From Rotaria socialis (Eukaryota; Rotifera; Eurotatoria; Philodinida; Philodinidae), in assembly GCA_905331475.1 (NCBI GenBank), contig CAJNYU010004686.1, positions 145,449 through 209,448 on the forward strand: a DNA stretch of 64,000 bases, read 5' to 3'. The notes beneath the pieces were generated by a model. The model was given only the letters and a program-made list of their open reading frames with translations. It was not told where the DNA came from and ran no database searches. This document shows positions 51,436 to 62,083 of this stretch, piece after piece. Position 1 is the first letter of the stretch; each line of letters begins with the position of its first letter. A program made the translations under genes and the position numbers.

Positions 51436-52205
51436 CACTGATGAAACAATCTGGGTAATAATCTACCCCTGTACTTAAAAAAAGTCGCCATTAAACCCTT
51501 GAAGGGTTTATTCCAATGTGATGAACCCTTTTAGCGTTTATTAGTCGAAGGATTTATGACGCTTTGCGTTTATGAAAACTCAAGGGGTATATGATGGGTA
51601 CATAAGGATTCATTATTCTACGATTTTAAGACAAGAGTATACCCTTCAACGGATGATCGTAGATTGTTTTTCGCTTTGAAGGTAGGGGTATTTTATTCTT
51701 CGTTTTTGGGTTTACTATTTTACTTTTTCGTTAAAAGGGTACATCACTCTGCCTTTCTGGGTAGAGTAAGCTACCCTTCTCAGAAACAGTTCATTATTCT
51801 ACGCCTGGTGGTAGACTCTGCTACCATTTCCTGCTAAGGGTTTAGCATCCCACGCTCAACCGTTGATTCATCTACATCTTAATAAAAAGGGTTTAGTACT
51901 GTACGTGAATGCTCGATTCTGTGCTTCTTCATTGACAGGTTCTTTTATTCTACTGACAAATATCGGCTTATCTACCTTAGCATCTCAAGGGATAGCTTTA
52001 TCGTAGATTGATAGTTGATTCTACTTCTCTTTTGTTGAAAGAAGTTAATTGTTCATCGTACAGGGGTTGATATTTCCGCTCTTTCATCGAAAGGGTTTAT
52101 CATTCTACGTAGAGAGATCGATTGTTCTACTGTTTGATCGGAAAGGTTTATTACTCTACGCACAGGGGTTGGTTATTTTACCTTTGCGTCGAAAATGGTT
52201 TCTTA
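51436..52205. repeat. Repeat family A, copy 1
   Basis: About 770 bp matching 59706-60462 in the same orientation, starting CACTGATGAAACAATCTGGG and ending AAAATGGTTTCTTA. Internally it is a degenerate array of about 30-40-bp units containing (A)GGGTTTATnATTCTACG. It has no coding frame. It ends at the TA where the 52206 element is inserted. Confidence 0.8.
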
Positions 52206-53576
52206 CCCAGTCAGACAAACCTTTAAAAATAACGCGTTAAAACCATTTAAAATTTCGTTTTAACGCTGTTTTAACGGTAACCAATCATTAAAACGCCGTT
52301 TTAACGATTTCTCGAACGCGTTTTAACGCGTTACCATATTTATGAGTTAAAATACGTAGAAATTTTTTTGATTTATGCGTTTTTATGCGTTAATAACTTT
52401 AATTTCACGAGATTTAAGACGTTTTTTTTCTTTAACAGGTTTTATTACGTACAAATTTTACTATTATTTCATCTACGAGAAGTTTTTGTAGTCAGAAAAA
52501 AAATACACGTTTAAAAGTGTGCAAAATTTCCCGCAGTCTTTTTAGTACACTGAGGATGAAATCTATCGGGTGGCCGAGTTTTGATCTTATGCTATGTACC
52601 GATTGGTAGAAATTAATATCAATCAATAGCAGAATTTTGAATTCTGTAGAATTCTCATTTCTACTGCAACATAAAATATGTTCATTTATCGTAAAATAGA
52701 CATATTTTAAGAACAAAGAATTATCCTGATATTGAATAAAGAAAGATGTAATATTTTGGATGAACCTGAATTTTTTGAATAAATCCGCATGGGAAAATTC
52801 CAAATATTTTTAAATATATTCTCAAAAATATTCAAAATAATATACATACGTTCAGAAATTTTTTTTTTCCAAATGCATCATTGAAAAAATGTGTATATGT
52901 TTTTTACATATTTGTATATTGCTTTAAATTTTGTAGAAATTTATGTTAAAATAATAAGAAAAAAATTATGAAAAATATTTTTTTAAATATCTAACAAAAT
53001 ATAAGCATACTTTTCGGATGAATATTTGTTTTAATTTTTTCTCATGAAAGCTCAAAGCAGCTAACGTTGATTTAAGTCTCAGTTTATCAAAATTCATTTC
53101 ATTCTCTATACACCTAATTTTATTCGATTCGAATAGTATTTTCACTCTATCATTCAATCGTAAGACTAGCCGAATGGATAATATATTCGACTCTCAATCA
53201 GAACATCGTAGGATCGAATCTTGGAGAGCGCAGTAAGTTAGAAAAAAATGTCACTATTTGATATCAGTTTCACTCGAGTTCACGCTATCTGAACAGTGAA
53301 GAACATAACGGAAGAAGAATTGTTGATGACTGGCCAAGTATGATAAACAACAGAAAAAACGCGGAATAACGCGTTTTTCTTTTTAGCGAAAAGAAAATCG
53401 TAAAAAGCGCACATTTTTACGCGTTTATAACGCGTTAATTTTTTGAACGAAGTAATGTTCGTTTAGTAACTTGAACGCGTTACGAACGCGTAGAAATGTG
53501 CGCTTTTTACGATTTTTTTTTCGTTAGAATTTCGACGCGTTTTTACACGTTTTTTTTAGTAGTTTGTCTGACTGGG
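52206..53576. mobile_element. 1,371-bp TIR element with TA duplication and ACGCGTT arrays
   Basis: Termini CCCAGTCAGACAAAC and GTTTGTCTGACTGGG are exact inverted repeats, with TA on both sides (52204-52205, 53577-53578). Both subterminal regions carry several ACGCGTT/AACGCGT motifs, and the interior is AT-rich. No transposase frame is present. TA duplication fits Tc1/mariner-like mobilisation, but the end sequence does not identify a superfamily. It is inserted exactly at the junction between repeat families A and B. Confidence 0.75.
53163..53234 (+). other. tRNA-like sequence inside the TIR element
   Basis: CTAGCCGAATGGATAA resembles a D-arm/A box and GTAGGATCGAATCTTG a T-arm/B box, spaced as in a tRNA. 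The anticodon stem is poorly paired. It may be a captured tRNA fragment or SINE head. Confidence 0.4.
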
Positions 53577-53580
53577 TAGG

Positions 53581-54072
53581 ACCTTGGAGAAATCCGATGC
53601 TTTTTGTTGGTTGGATCCGTATTGGGATCCTATTGTTGAGCTTTTAAAAGGTACGGTGGGATCTCGGCAAACTTCCACAGTTTCCTATGAGTTTTTTATC
53701 GGAACTATCACCGACCGGAATATGGATGAATCCTAGTTGCGGATACTGTCGGAGTTCCTTAGGAAACTAGTTTGGTATCCGATGTGGATTTCATGGGAAT
53801 TTCCTCAATGGGAATTTGTGTCCATCCGCGCTTTGGATACAATCGGAACTTCTCGGTAATTGGATTGTCGGATTTTGAAACTTTCCTAGATTAGGACCCT
53901 GTATTCAGGAACTTATTGGAATCCGATCCTGAGGATCCAACATCAATTCCTGAACCCGGGATCCTATAGGAACTGCGCTAAATCCTTGTGAAATCCTATC
54001 GGATTTCATTGGTTTCCTTGTCGGATCGGATAGTTTTCGATCGGTTCCTATACTGGGATTGAACGACCTGGG
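53581..54072. repeat. Repeat family B, copy 1
   Basis: About 490 bp matching 62312-62798 in the same orientation, beginning ACCTTGGAGAAATCCGATG and ending GATTGAACGACCTGGG. It is rich in GGATTC/GAATCC/TCCGAT words, so it is itself a diverged array. No coding frame. Confidence 0.8.
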
Positions 54073-54580
54073 TAGTACTTACTAATATTATATGCCAATA
54101 GTGAAGTGAAGGTTTAGTGGAATCTGGACATCGGAATTTCGACAATGCCAGATTTCCAGTGGAATTTCGTCAAAATGTTCAATTGTATCGGAAATTGGAC
54201 AAAATTGTCGAGTTTCCGAGTTTGTCGAAATTCTTCAGGAATCACGACAATATCAATTTTTCCTGATGATTTTATTGTCCAATATCCGATGGAATTTGGA
54301 CAATATACATGACAGTTGGAACTAATATGTTTGGTTGAAATACACATTCACTCGTTTGTCAGTGAATAGAAAAGCTAAAAATTACTATGTGATTATACAA
54401 AATTTCACATGAAAACCTTTTTCTTTTTTTATTATTAGAAGCGCTAAAAAGAGCAAAAAGAAACAATGTATACGATTTGTATATAAATAAGTCCAACATA
54501 AGAAATTGAATGAAAGAAACATAATTTTAGATAGGAGATATTCCTAACCTATATATGACGTACATTTTTCGAAACAAGCG

Positions 54581-54650
54581 TGTGCGGGTGTCGGATTGCG
54601 CGTGGGTTTGACTATTTGTTACTACACCCACACCCCGCCCCCCCCTCCTC
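54581..54650. repeat. Telomere-like tract in hairpin layout with C-rich tail
   Basis: GTGTGCGGGTGTCGG and CGTGGG are followed after about 15 bp by ACACCCACACCCCGCCCCCC. Same design as 45816 and 62978. Confidence 0.45.
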
Positions 54651-54862
54651 CGTCACCATTACAGACATTAATGAGCTTAAAATTGTGCTAATTAGGGGCT
54701 TGACTAATTAGACTGCTATTTCTTCCTTTTTTAATTACAGACAACACGAAAACAGCAATGTTTGCCCATTACAGACCATAGAAACTAGTGTCTGTCATTG
54801 TTAAATATACGAGCTAACACTTAATATTCGATTACAGACATAAGCAAATAGGCAATAACCTA
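54648..54862. repeat. Dispersed repeat with ATTACAGAC words, copy 2
   Basis: Same word order as 40230-40445: ATTACAGACATTAATGAG, TGTGCTAATTAG, ATTACAGACCATAG, ACTAG(T/A)GTCTG and ATTACAGACATAA. Again preceded by a C-rich tract. Confidence 0.65.
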
Positions 54863-55085
54863 ATTATAGGATTTGGAAATCAAGGTCGATTTTTCAGATG
54901 AACTATTTGGAATTATTTTAGTAAGCCGAAGGGATATATGTGAGATCCATATATTAGCCCCAAAGGGGCTGCGCTAACAAGCTTTTTCAGGTGAAACTTT
55001 GTATAATTACATAGTACTTCTTTGCTTTCTATTCACTGACAAACGAGTGAATGTGTATTTCAACCAAACATATTAATTTCAACTA

Positions 55086-55367
55086 CACTGGAAAAAATAG
55101 CACCACACGGAACCATTTTTCAAACAAATTCGAAACCTTAAAACGGGTTTCGTAAAACTCCAAGATAGTCTCAAAATGATTATAAATAGTGCACGAACTT
55201 TTCTCGAAGGTATTGTGGAAAGCCTACGAAGCCTAAAACTGGTTCAAAATTCGTTTCAAACCTCGAAACGCTTTTTAAGTTCAGTGTGAAAATTTGAAAC
55301 CTTTCATGAGTTTCGCACTGAGGATGAAAACGCTTTGGTTCCGTGTGGTGCTATTTTGTTTTCAGTG
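55086..55367. mobile_element. 282-bp MITE with TA duplication, nested in a palindrome arm
   Basis: The ends CACTGGAAAAAATAGCACC and GGTGCTATTTTGTTTTCAGTG are inverted repeats continuing through CACACGGAACCA. TA stands on both sides (55084-55085, 55368-55369). Removing it restores the match of the palindrome's right arm to the left arm, which dates the insertion after the palindrome formed. No coding frame. Confidence 0.85.
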
Positions 55368-55886
55368 TATGATGTAGATTGCCCAATTTTCATCGGATAT
55401 TGGACAATAAAATCATCAGCAAAAATTGATATTGTCGTAATTCCTGAAGAATTTCGACAAATTCGGAAACTCGACAATTTTGTCCAATTTCCGGTACAAT
55501 TGGACATTTGTCGAAATTCTAGTGGAGATTGGACATTGTCGAAATTCTAGTTGCCATAGGTTTCAGTTTCCCATAGATTTCAGCAACAAAGAATTGAAAA
55601 TTAAAAATACTTAGAAAATAAAAGCTCCGCGTACACATGACAGAGCAACAATAATACACATATTAATTTTAAACTTTAGGGCGAATCCGATGAAAGAAAA
55701 ATCTTCGTTAAATATCAAAATCATGGTCTACTTTTCGATTACTGCTAGTTTTATAGTTAAACTGATGATCTAAGATAATCGACAAATTTCTCGGTTTCAG
55801 TTGATATAAATACTAAAGACTGTTTCTATCCCACATGCATTGTTTTTTTTCTAAAACAGCATATTTTCATGCTATTATTAGTAGTA

Positions 55887-56954
55887 CTATATTCGATGTT
55901 CACATAGAAGTGGATGCATAGACGATGGATGACTATCTGGATAACAACATGTATATTGCGTCTCGTTCAAATAATGGAATCCATGCTTAGGAGTTTGAAC
56001 AAATGGTGATCCAGTATGGTTTTTTAATCGTACTATTATATTAGCCATGTCTGTTGGATCTTTAGCACCATGAATAAGAATGTATGCCGTATGACAATAT
56101 GTTTTACATATCTGTTCGCTCAATTCATAAGAAGACAAATAACTAACATATGGATCTACTTTGCATAGTGTATGATTTGATTTAGCTTGCCACAGAAGAA
56201 TATTGATAGCTGTTTCGTCAAAGTTAGCACCCATAAATTGGCCTTGACGCAACAGATTGACAGCTCGTTGAAGAAATGGATACGCGCGATAATTCCATAA
56301 TATATGAGCATGTATGTATGGTGTAGTACGATTTTTTAAACCAAGTTTAAATTGAGTTAAAAAATTCAAATAGTTATTAGGATCATCAGGATGACGAGGT
56401 GCAAGCGGCAATGGATACGGCCATCGATGAAGAACATCGAAAAGAATATCAACATTCCAATTAACTAAAGTATCAGCTTCAATATATATTCCATAATCAA
56501 CTTGACTTTCCACAATCGCATAGATTTTACAAAAATAAATGGATGGTCCACAATCTTTTTGACTTAAACGTCGTTTGATTAGTCGTGGATATTTGACAGT
56601 ATCAAGATCTAGATCAACATCGACTCCATAGGCTATAATAGGGCGTGTTGAAAAAAGATGAACAGTATCGAGTACGTTGGTCAGAAGAGCAAGATACTTT
56701 GGATTATTATTACTAAATGTGACAAATGCTTCACTTGGTGCACTATTCAAAAATGGTCCAGAATAAGGCCATGTTGGAGTCAGTGATTTTCGACCAGAAT
56801 AAGAACGAGTAGATGATGTTGTAAATATTCCTTTTCGGATTTTTCTAGTAAAATTTTGAATTATGGAGGCATTATGAAGAACATATATTGCAAAAAGAAG
56901 AATGAGACCAACTAAAATCAATGATAGAATTTTACGAGAACGATAATCGAACAT
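55887..56954 (-). CDS. Type II membrane glycosyltransferase-like protein
   Basis: A 355-residue single-exon protein. Residues about 9-27 (ILSLILVGLILLFAIYVL) form a signal anchor after a short basic N-terminus, the topology of Golgi glycosyltransferases. The luminal part has AFVTFSNNNPKYLALLTNVL, KDCGPSIYFCKIYAI, and YGIYIEADTLVNW, where EAD (159-161) may be the metal-binding DxD equivalent. Several NxT sequons and paired Cys near the C-terminus fit a luminal location. The family is not recognised with certainty; the fold is suggested by the order of a sugar-nucleotide-like N-terminal half, an acidic metal motif and a PLPLAPRHPDDPNNY loop. It has no intron, unlike the conserved genes at 30-39 kb, and lies between repeat nests. 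Confidence 0.7.
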   Translation of the reverse strand: MFDYRSRKILSLILVGLILLFAIYVLHNASIIQNFTRKIRKGIFTTSSTRSYSGRKSLTPTWPYSGPFLNSAPSEAFVTFSNNNPKYLALLTNVLDTVHLFSTRPIIAYGVDVDLDLDTVKYPRLIKRRLSQKDCGPSIYFCKIYAIVESQVDYGIYIEADTLVNWNVDILFDVLHRWPYPLPLAPRHPDDPNNYLNFLTQFKLGLKNRTTPYIHAHILWNYRAYPFLQRAVNLLRQGQFMGANFDETAINILLWQAKSNHTLCKVDPYVSYLSSYELSEQICKTYCHTAYILIHGAKDPTDMANIIVRLKNHTGSPFVQTPKHGFHYLNETQYTCCYPDSHPSSMHPLLCEHRI

Positions 56955-57384
56955 TATATCTAGAATGATGATAAAAAGTTAATTTTTACATTGTATACAT
57001 TTACTAGGTAAATCTTGTTTTTTCGTCTGGTCGTAAAATATAAGTATTTTAAAGTTCGGATAAAACTCTTCGATTGCATTCATAAATAACAATATTTAGT
57101 GCATGGAGATCAGTAAAAATGTTGAATGAAAACTTTTGCAAACCCTTTTTGCGTTAAAAAGGAGAAAACTTTTTATACACATACTAAACAACAAGGTAAC
57201 GGGACGTTAGCGTCGCCAACTCTCTAGTAAAAGAATTTAGTCATGTAGAACGTTGCTATTGAAAACTATCTAGCTGAGAGACTTCACATTTTATAGCTTC
57301 GAAATGATTTTCATGGATAACGCGATTGATAACCGAGCATAAATAGAAAACTTGCTTGGAAGTATTACTAAGAAAACGGCATTT
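56955..57384. other. 5' flank of the glycosyltransferase-like gene
   Basis: No feature supported. Confidence 0.4.
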
Positions 57385-57905
57385 AAGGATCCCAGGTCGA
57401 GTAATCCGACAACGAATCCTATAGGAACTTGATAATATTCTATCATCCGATACAATTCTATTGGATTCCGGGTCGAAGAATCAATGCCGGAGCCATCAGT
57501 CGGATTCCGTGAAACTTCCGAGGATATCCAACTGTCGGAACCGATAAAGATTTCGTTTATTGGATTTTCATTGGGTATTTATTGGATCCACTGAATTTCC
57601 GATAATATTCTAATATCAGAACCAACGTAGATCCCAAAATTGCATTCCTACTTAAACACGTCGATGAATCTCATAACAAACTCGACCTGAATTTGAGAGT
57701 ATTTTCGAGCCGGGATAATCCTATGGGATTCCAGGTCCTCGAATCTATAACAAAACAATGAATTGAATTTCTGTGAACATCTGACAATACTCAACTGTCG
57801 GAACCCATGAAAATTCCGCTAATTGTATTCCAATTTGGTATCTAAGTGATCTGCTGAATATTCAATAGTGTTCTACTATTTTCATTTACACAAATTCCAA
57901 TAAAC
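57385..57905. repeat. Repeat related to family B, diverged and inverted
   Basis: Begins TCCCAGGTCGAGTAATCC, similar to the complement of the right end of B (CCCAGGTCGTTCAATCCC). It is rich in GGATTCC, ATCCGA, GTCGGAACC and TATTGGAT words in about 100-bp recurring blocks. Confidence 0.5.
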
Positions 57906-58339
57906 GGATTCCAAATTGGCATTTAGAAGATCGACACACATCGATGGGTTATCGATGCGTCTGATTCTTTGCACAAAGTATTTCTTTCCTTCAATACACG
58001 AGAACATTTCACAAAGAAAACTGTTATTACAATCAATAATTTACTTTTATTTTTCTTTTATCATCTTGTTTAAAGACTGCCACGCTATCTGCGACGGAAC
58101 ATCATTGTTGTAGCACTAATAACTCAAAGTCTAGCGCCAACATTCACATCATCATCTTAATCATCACATCAAAATCACCATGGTCATCATTGTGGTAGTC
58201 CTAATAATTCAAAGTCTAGCACCTGGATTTTCATCATGATCATAATGATCATCGTCATTGTCATCATTCGTTCTGAGGAAAAATAACAGAGTGTACCATA
58301 ATGTTCACCAGGAGAGTGATGAAATGTAGATATTCATGA
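57906..58339. other. Intergenic with an 84-bp imperfect tandem duplication
   Basis: CTAATAACTCAAAGTCTAGC (58116) and CTAATAATTCAAAGTCTAGC (58200) start two similar blocks rich in ATC/CAT trinucleotides. No gene supported. Confidence 0.5.
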
Positions 58340-59150
58340 ACTTCAGTCTCTTAGGGCGAGGGATTGGTAGTTTCGGTTATTTGTTTTTAGCGTCATTGGT
58401 AGTGTCATCGGAAAATGATGAGGACTCGGAATGCTCGTTGTTTAGGTATTTAGTGTGTGCTGTTTGATGATGGTATTTGGTTTAGTTGCTTTTGAAAATA
58501 GTGAGCGCAATGGTGGATGTGGAATCGGTAATTGATGTGCGGTATACTTCTGTGTTATTGGGTAAAGTATTTGTGTAAAATCAACATGGATCTAAGCGGG
58601 TGAGAGAAGTTCTTTGGTTAAGTTTGATTGGTTCGTTGCTGGATTCATTTAGCCATTTTTTTGGCAAGTGACAATTGATGTTTATTGTTCAGAATGACTG
58701 GTAGAGGGTGTTATGTTTTATTGGTGTTTTATGGCAGTATTGATGCGCATTTGGATGGGAAGTGTTGCAAGTAGGCTTTGCTCTTGTCTACGATAGAACT
58801 GGTTGTCTATGAAAGTCAACACGGAAAACTACTCGGTGCGTTGTGTTTTGTGTGTTGTGTGTTCGGTGAATTGTGGCAATCATGAATGATTTCATCGCAT
58901 TGCGTTGTTTTGTGTAACAGGTTCTGGGTTGTTCACGGAATTGGTGAGAATCAAAATCGCTTTAATGCGGTTTGGTACACCGGGAAATAGATGAATGAGG
59001 TAGTTTTGGAAGATTAGTGTTGCTAGAATTGCGTTTTGAGTAATGTATGTTAGTGAGAGTGGTTTCGCTTATCGGAAGGTGAGGAAAGGATTGTGATGGA
59101 AGATGGCGTTATTGATTGTGTGCAGCATAGGGCGGGGACTTTAACTTTGT
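58340..59150. other. Strand-asymmetric GT-rich block without ORFs
   Basis: C is conspicuously scarce on the plus strand and G and T dominate for about 800 bp, unlike both neighbours. No reading frame of 60 codons is present on either strand and no internal repeat was recognised. It is possibly a remnant element or a transcribed non-coding region. Confidence 0.5.
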
Positions 59151-59209
59151 TCTAGAAATTAAAGTTTTAGTAGTATTTCTAAGTTTAAATGTTGATGTTA
59201 AATTAGGGC

Positions 59210-59650
59210 ACTGTAAAACTTTATCTTTAATTAAAGTGGATTAAATTTTATTTCTTAACAGAATAGTGTATCATCATTTTCTATCTACTTATTACGAGCT
59301 ATAGCTCACAGCTTCAGAACAGTTTAACTTCAACTTTACTTTTGAAGCAGTTTAAGTTGACTGAATCAAAGAAATCGGCAATAAAAATTCAGAGAAGTTT
59401 GTGCATTCGCTTTTTTTGCCAAAATACCGGTGATGCTATTATTTTAGTTGACAGATTTTTTTGTGTTTTTATTGTCGCTTTCTTTAATATCGTCCACTTT
59501 CACTGTGTAAAAATTAAAGTTATAGTTAAAGTGTTTAAAGTTATGTGCCATCGTTCCTTTTTGAGTAGATCGACGATTATGATACACTATTCTGTTAAGG
59601 TATAAAAATTGTGTCCACTTTAATTAAAGTTACAGTTTTAAAGTATACAT
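59210..59650. mobile_element. MITE with about 57-bp TIRs
   Basis: The left end (59217-59274) holds CTTTAATTAAAGTGGA and TTCTTAACAGAATAGTGTAT; the right end (59580-59640) holds the complements ATACACTATTCTGTTAAG and TCCACTTTAATTAAAG. The interior is AT-rich with ACTTTAA/TTAAAGT words. No coding gene; the open frame at 59342-59605 is AT-driven and ends inside the right TIR. Confidence 0.75.
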
Positions 59651-59705
59651 CTTTAAGACCTTGATACTTTTTCAAACTGTGCTTAATGTTTAAGCACCAT
59701 TTATA

Positions 59706-60462
59706 CACTGATAAAAAAATCGGGGTAATGATTTCCCCCTGCACTTAAAAAAGTCTCCATTAAACCCTTGCAGGTTTTATTACGATGTGATGAACCCTTT
59801 TAGCGTTTATTACTCGAAGGGTTTATGAAAACTCAATGGGTATACGATGGGCACATGAGGATTCATTATTCTATGATTTTAAAATAAGAATAATTATATC
59901 CGTCAATGGATGATAGTAGGTTGTTGTTCAGTTTCAAGGTAGGGGTATTTTATTCTTCGTTATCGGGTTTACTATTTTACTTTTTCGTTAAAAGGGTACA
60001 TCACTCTGTCTTTCTGCGTAGAGTAAGCTACCCTTCTCAGAAACTGTTCATTATTCTACGCCTATGGGTAGATTTTGCTACCATTTCCTGCTAAGGATTT
60101 AGTATTCCACGCTCAATAGTTGACTTATCTACATCTTAATAAAAAGAATTTATTATTGTACGTGAATGCTCGATTATATGCCTCTTCATTGACAGGTTCT
60201 TTCATTCTACTGACAAATATCGGCTTATCTACCTTAGCATCTCAATGGATAGTTTTCTCGTCGGTTGATAGTTGATTCTACTTCTCTTTTGTTGAAAGAA
60301 GTTCAGTGTTCATCGTACAGGAGTTGATATTTCCGCTCTTTCATCGAAAGGGTTTATTATTCTACGTAGTGAGATCGATTGTTCTATTGTTTGACCGGAA
60401 AGGTTTATTACTCTACGCACAGGGGTTGATTATTTTACTTTTGCGTCAAAAATGGTTTCTTA
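59706..60462. repeat. Repeat family A, copy 2
   Basis: Matches 51436-52205 over its length in the same orientation, with scattered substitutions and small indels; ends AAAATGGTTTCTTA. Preceded by TA. Here it is followed by unrelated sequence instead of the 1,371-bp element. Confidence 0.8.
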
Positions 60463-60547
60463 GAGTGTCGGTGTGAGGGTCTGTGTTTGGTTGATGTTAT
60501 TTTATACAGTCACCCACGCGCTAACTTGATGAAAAGAAATAGTAAGA

Positions 60548-60817
60548 CAGAGACTGGACAAGTACAAGTACAGTAAGTACAAGTGAAAATACTTGTTACT
60601 TACTAGTTTACTTTGGACTTTTACTCAAGTACAATTACTTAAGTACATTTGTACTGAGTATCGGTACTTAAGTAAATTTGTACTAAGCATCGGTACTTAA
60701 GTAAATTCGAGAAGTACAAGTAAATTTACTTGAACTTCTAAAGTATACGTTGTACTTACGATTTTTAAGTAAAAAGTACGAAAATACTGAGTAATTGTAC
60801 TCAGTATCCAGTCTCTG
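60548..60817. mobile_element. hAT-type MITE made of AAGTA/TACTT words
   Basis: The ends CAGAGACTGGA and TCCAGTCTCTG are inverted repeats. The flanks TAGTAAGA (60540-60547) and TACTAAGA (60818-60825) match at 7 of 8 positions, fitting an aged hAT target duplication. The interior is an array of AAGTAC, AAGTAAA and complements on both strands. Confidence 0.8.
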
Positions 60818-61406
60818 TACTAAGATGCCCATCGTTTTTTTGCACTGGTCACAATTGAAAGAAAAATATGAAGCACTTATTTGGCGAACTGGCGGTGTAC
60901 ATGAAGTAATGTTTTGATATGCGAAATTAAGAAGCAGTGAAATTAGAGACACACTTCATTGACTCAGGTAAACATTTTATGTTAGAAAAAAAGAAAAAAA
61001 ATGTAACGGCTATGTATACAAAGTAATACCTCTTGTATACTCACATTAAAAAATAAGCATTTTGACATCGACTGGTAAGTAGTGTGATTCGATCATCGAT
61101 ATTTTTACATTAGCCATGTGTTTGATTTTTACAATGTAGCAGTGTAGATAATAATGACGGCAAAAATGAGGAAAGATAAACATGCATTTTTGTTTTTAAT
61201 ATGAAGATATTGAAAAAACTGAGATAGAAAGTGTTACAGAGGCCCCGCTGTAACTTAAATCAATTCACAAAATAGAAATTTCTATTTCTATTTAACCAAT
61301 CAACAACAGATTTCCTATTTTCAATTCCAAATCTGAATCTTAATCTTTTCTTTATTATTCTTTTTTCCTATTTATACTATACAACCCACACACACACACA
61401 CACACA

Positions 61407-61439
<33 letters not shown>

Positions 61440-61756
61440 AAAGGAAGAAAAGGCATTTGCTTCTTCAACTAGACTATTTTGTACATAAAGATGATGGTGC
61501 ATCATTCTATAATTGCACTTAAATTCCAGTCGAAGAAACGATGCCATTATTTACGTCGTCACGCACGGGGGGAAAGAAGACACAATAGAGAGATGCAGAG
61601 AGATGAAAGAAAGAATGAAAAAGAACGATTGACGTATGCGCATCTCGAGTTGGATTGCACATATAAGAAATACATAACGTATAAAAATGAAACAAGAATG
61701 TATAAGAATAAATAAATAAATAATTTGTTAGAGTACTCTAACACCTTTGATAGGGT
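60818..61756. other. Intergenic with AC and AG microsatellites
   Basis: (AC)n then (AG)n at about 61386-61430. An open frame at 61479-61715 (+) is Lys/Arg-rich and purine-driven; not accepted as a gene. Confidence 0.45.
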
Positions 61757-62083
61757 TTATGAAAATGCAACGTATGATGCACCCTTTTAAAGTTGTTGAG
61801 TCATATAAACGCTATGATAAACCTTTCGACACGCGGTATATTCGCTTGGTAAACCTTTTTATTTCGTCTTTTGATGGGTAGATAAAAGGATTTATCGCAT
61901 GCTGCTAAACGGTAGAAAAGGGTATATCATACGTTGCATTTTCATAAACGCTTTAAACGTTTATCATTCGGCGCTTTATNACGCGGTATATTCACTTGAT
62001 AAACCTTTTTATTTCATATCATAAGTTGCATTTTCATAAACGCTTTAAACGTTTATCATTCGGCGCTTTTTTTATCAGTATAG
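61757..62083. repeat. Repeat related to family A with internal inversion and N-joined duplication
   Basis: GTTTATGAAAATGCAACGTATGAT (61757) has an exact inverted copy at about 61926-61951. The block ACGCGGTATATTC...GGCGCTTT is repeated around a single N at 61980. TTTATC and ACCCTTTT words resemble family A. Confidence 0.65.

Larger units (their letters stand above)
54118..55551. repeat. Foldback palindrome with about 300-bp arms
   Basis: The left arm (54118-about 54420) and right arm (about 54990-55551) are inverted copies, sharing ATCCGATG...TGGACAA segments, CACTCGTTTGTCAGTGAATAG and TTATACAAAATTTCACA. The right arm is interrupted by a 282-bp MITE. The loop holds a telomere-like tract and an ATTACAGAC repeat copy. 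Confidence 0.75.

Noticed and set aside
52492..53157. Transposase for the 1,371-bp TIR element
   Set aside because: The two minus-strand frames inside have no catalytic motif, are AT-driven and separated by stops.
61479..61715. Lys/Arg-rich frame as a small gene
   Set aside because: Purine-rich microsatellite context and no recognisable domain.
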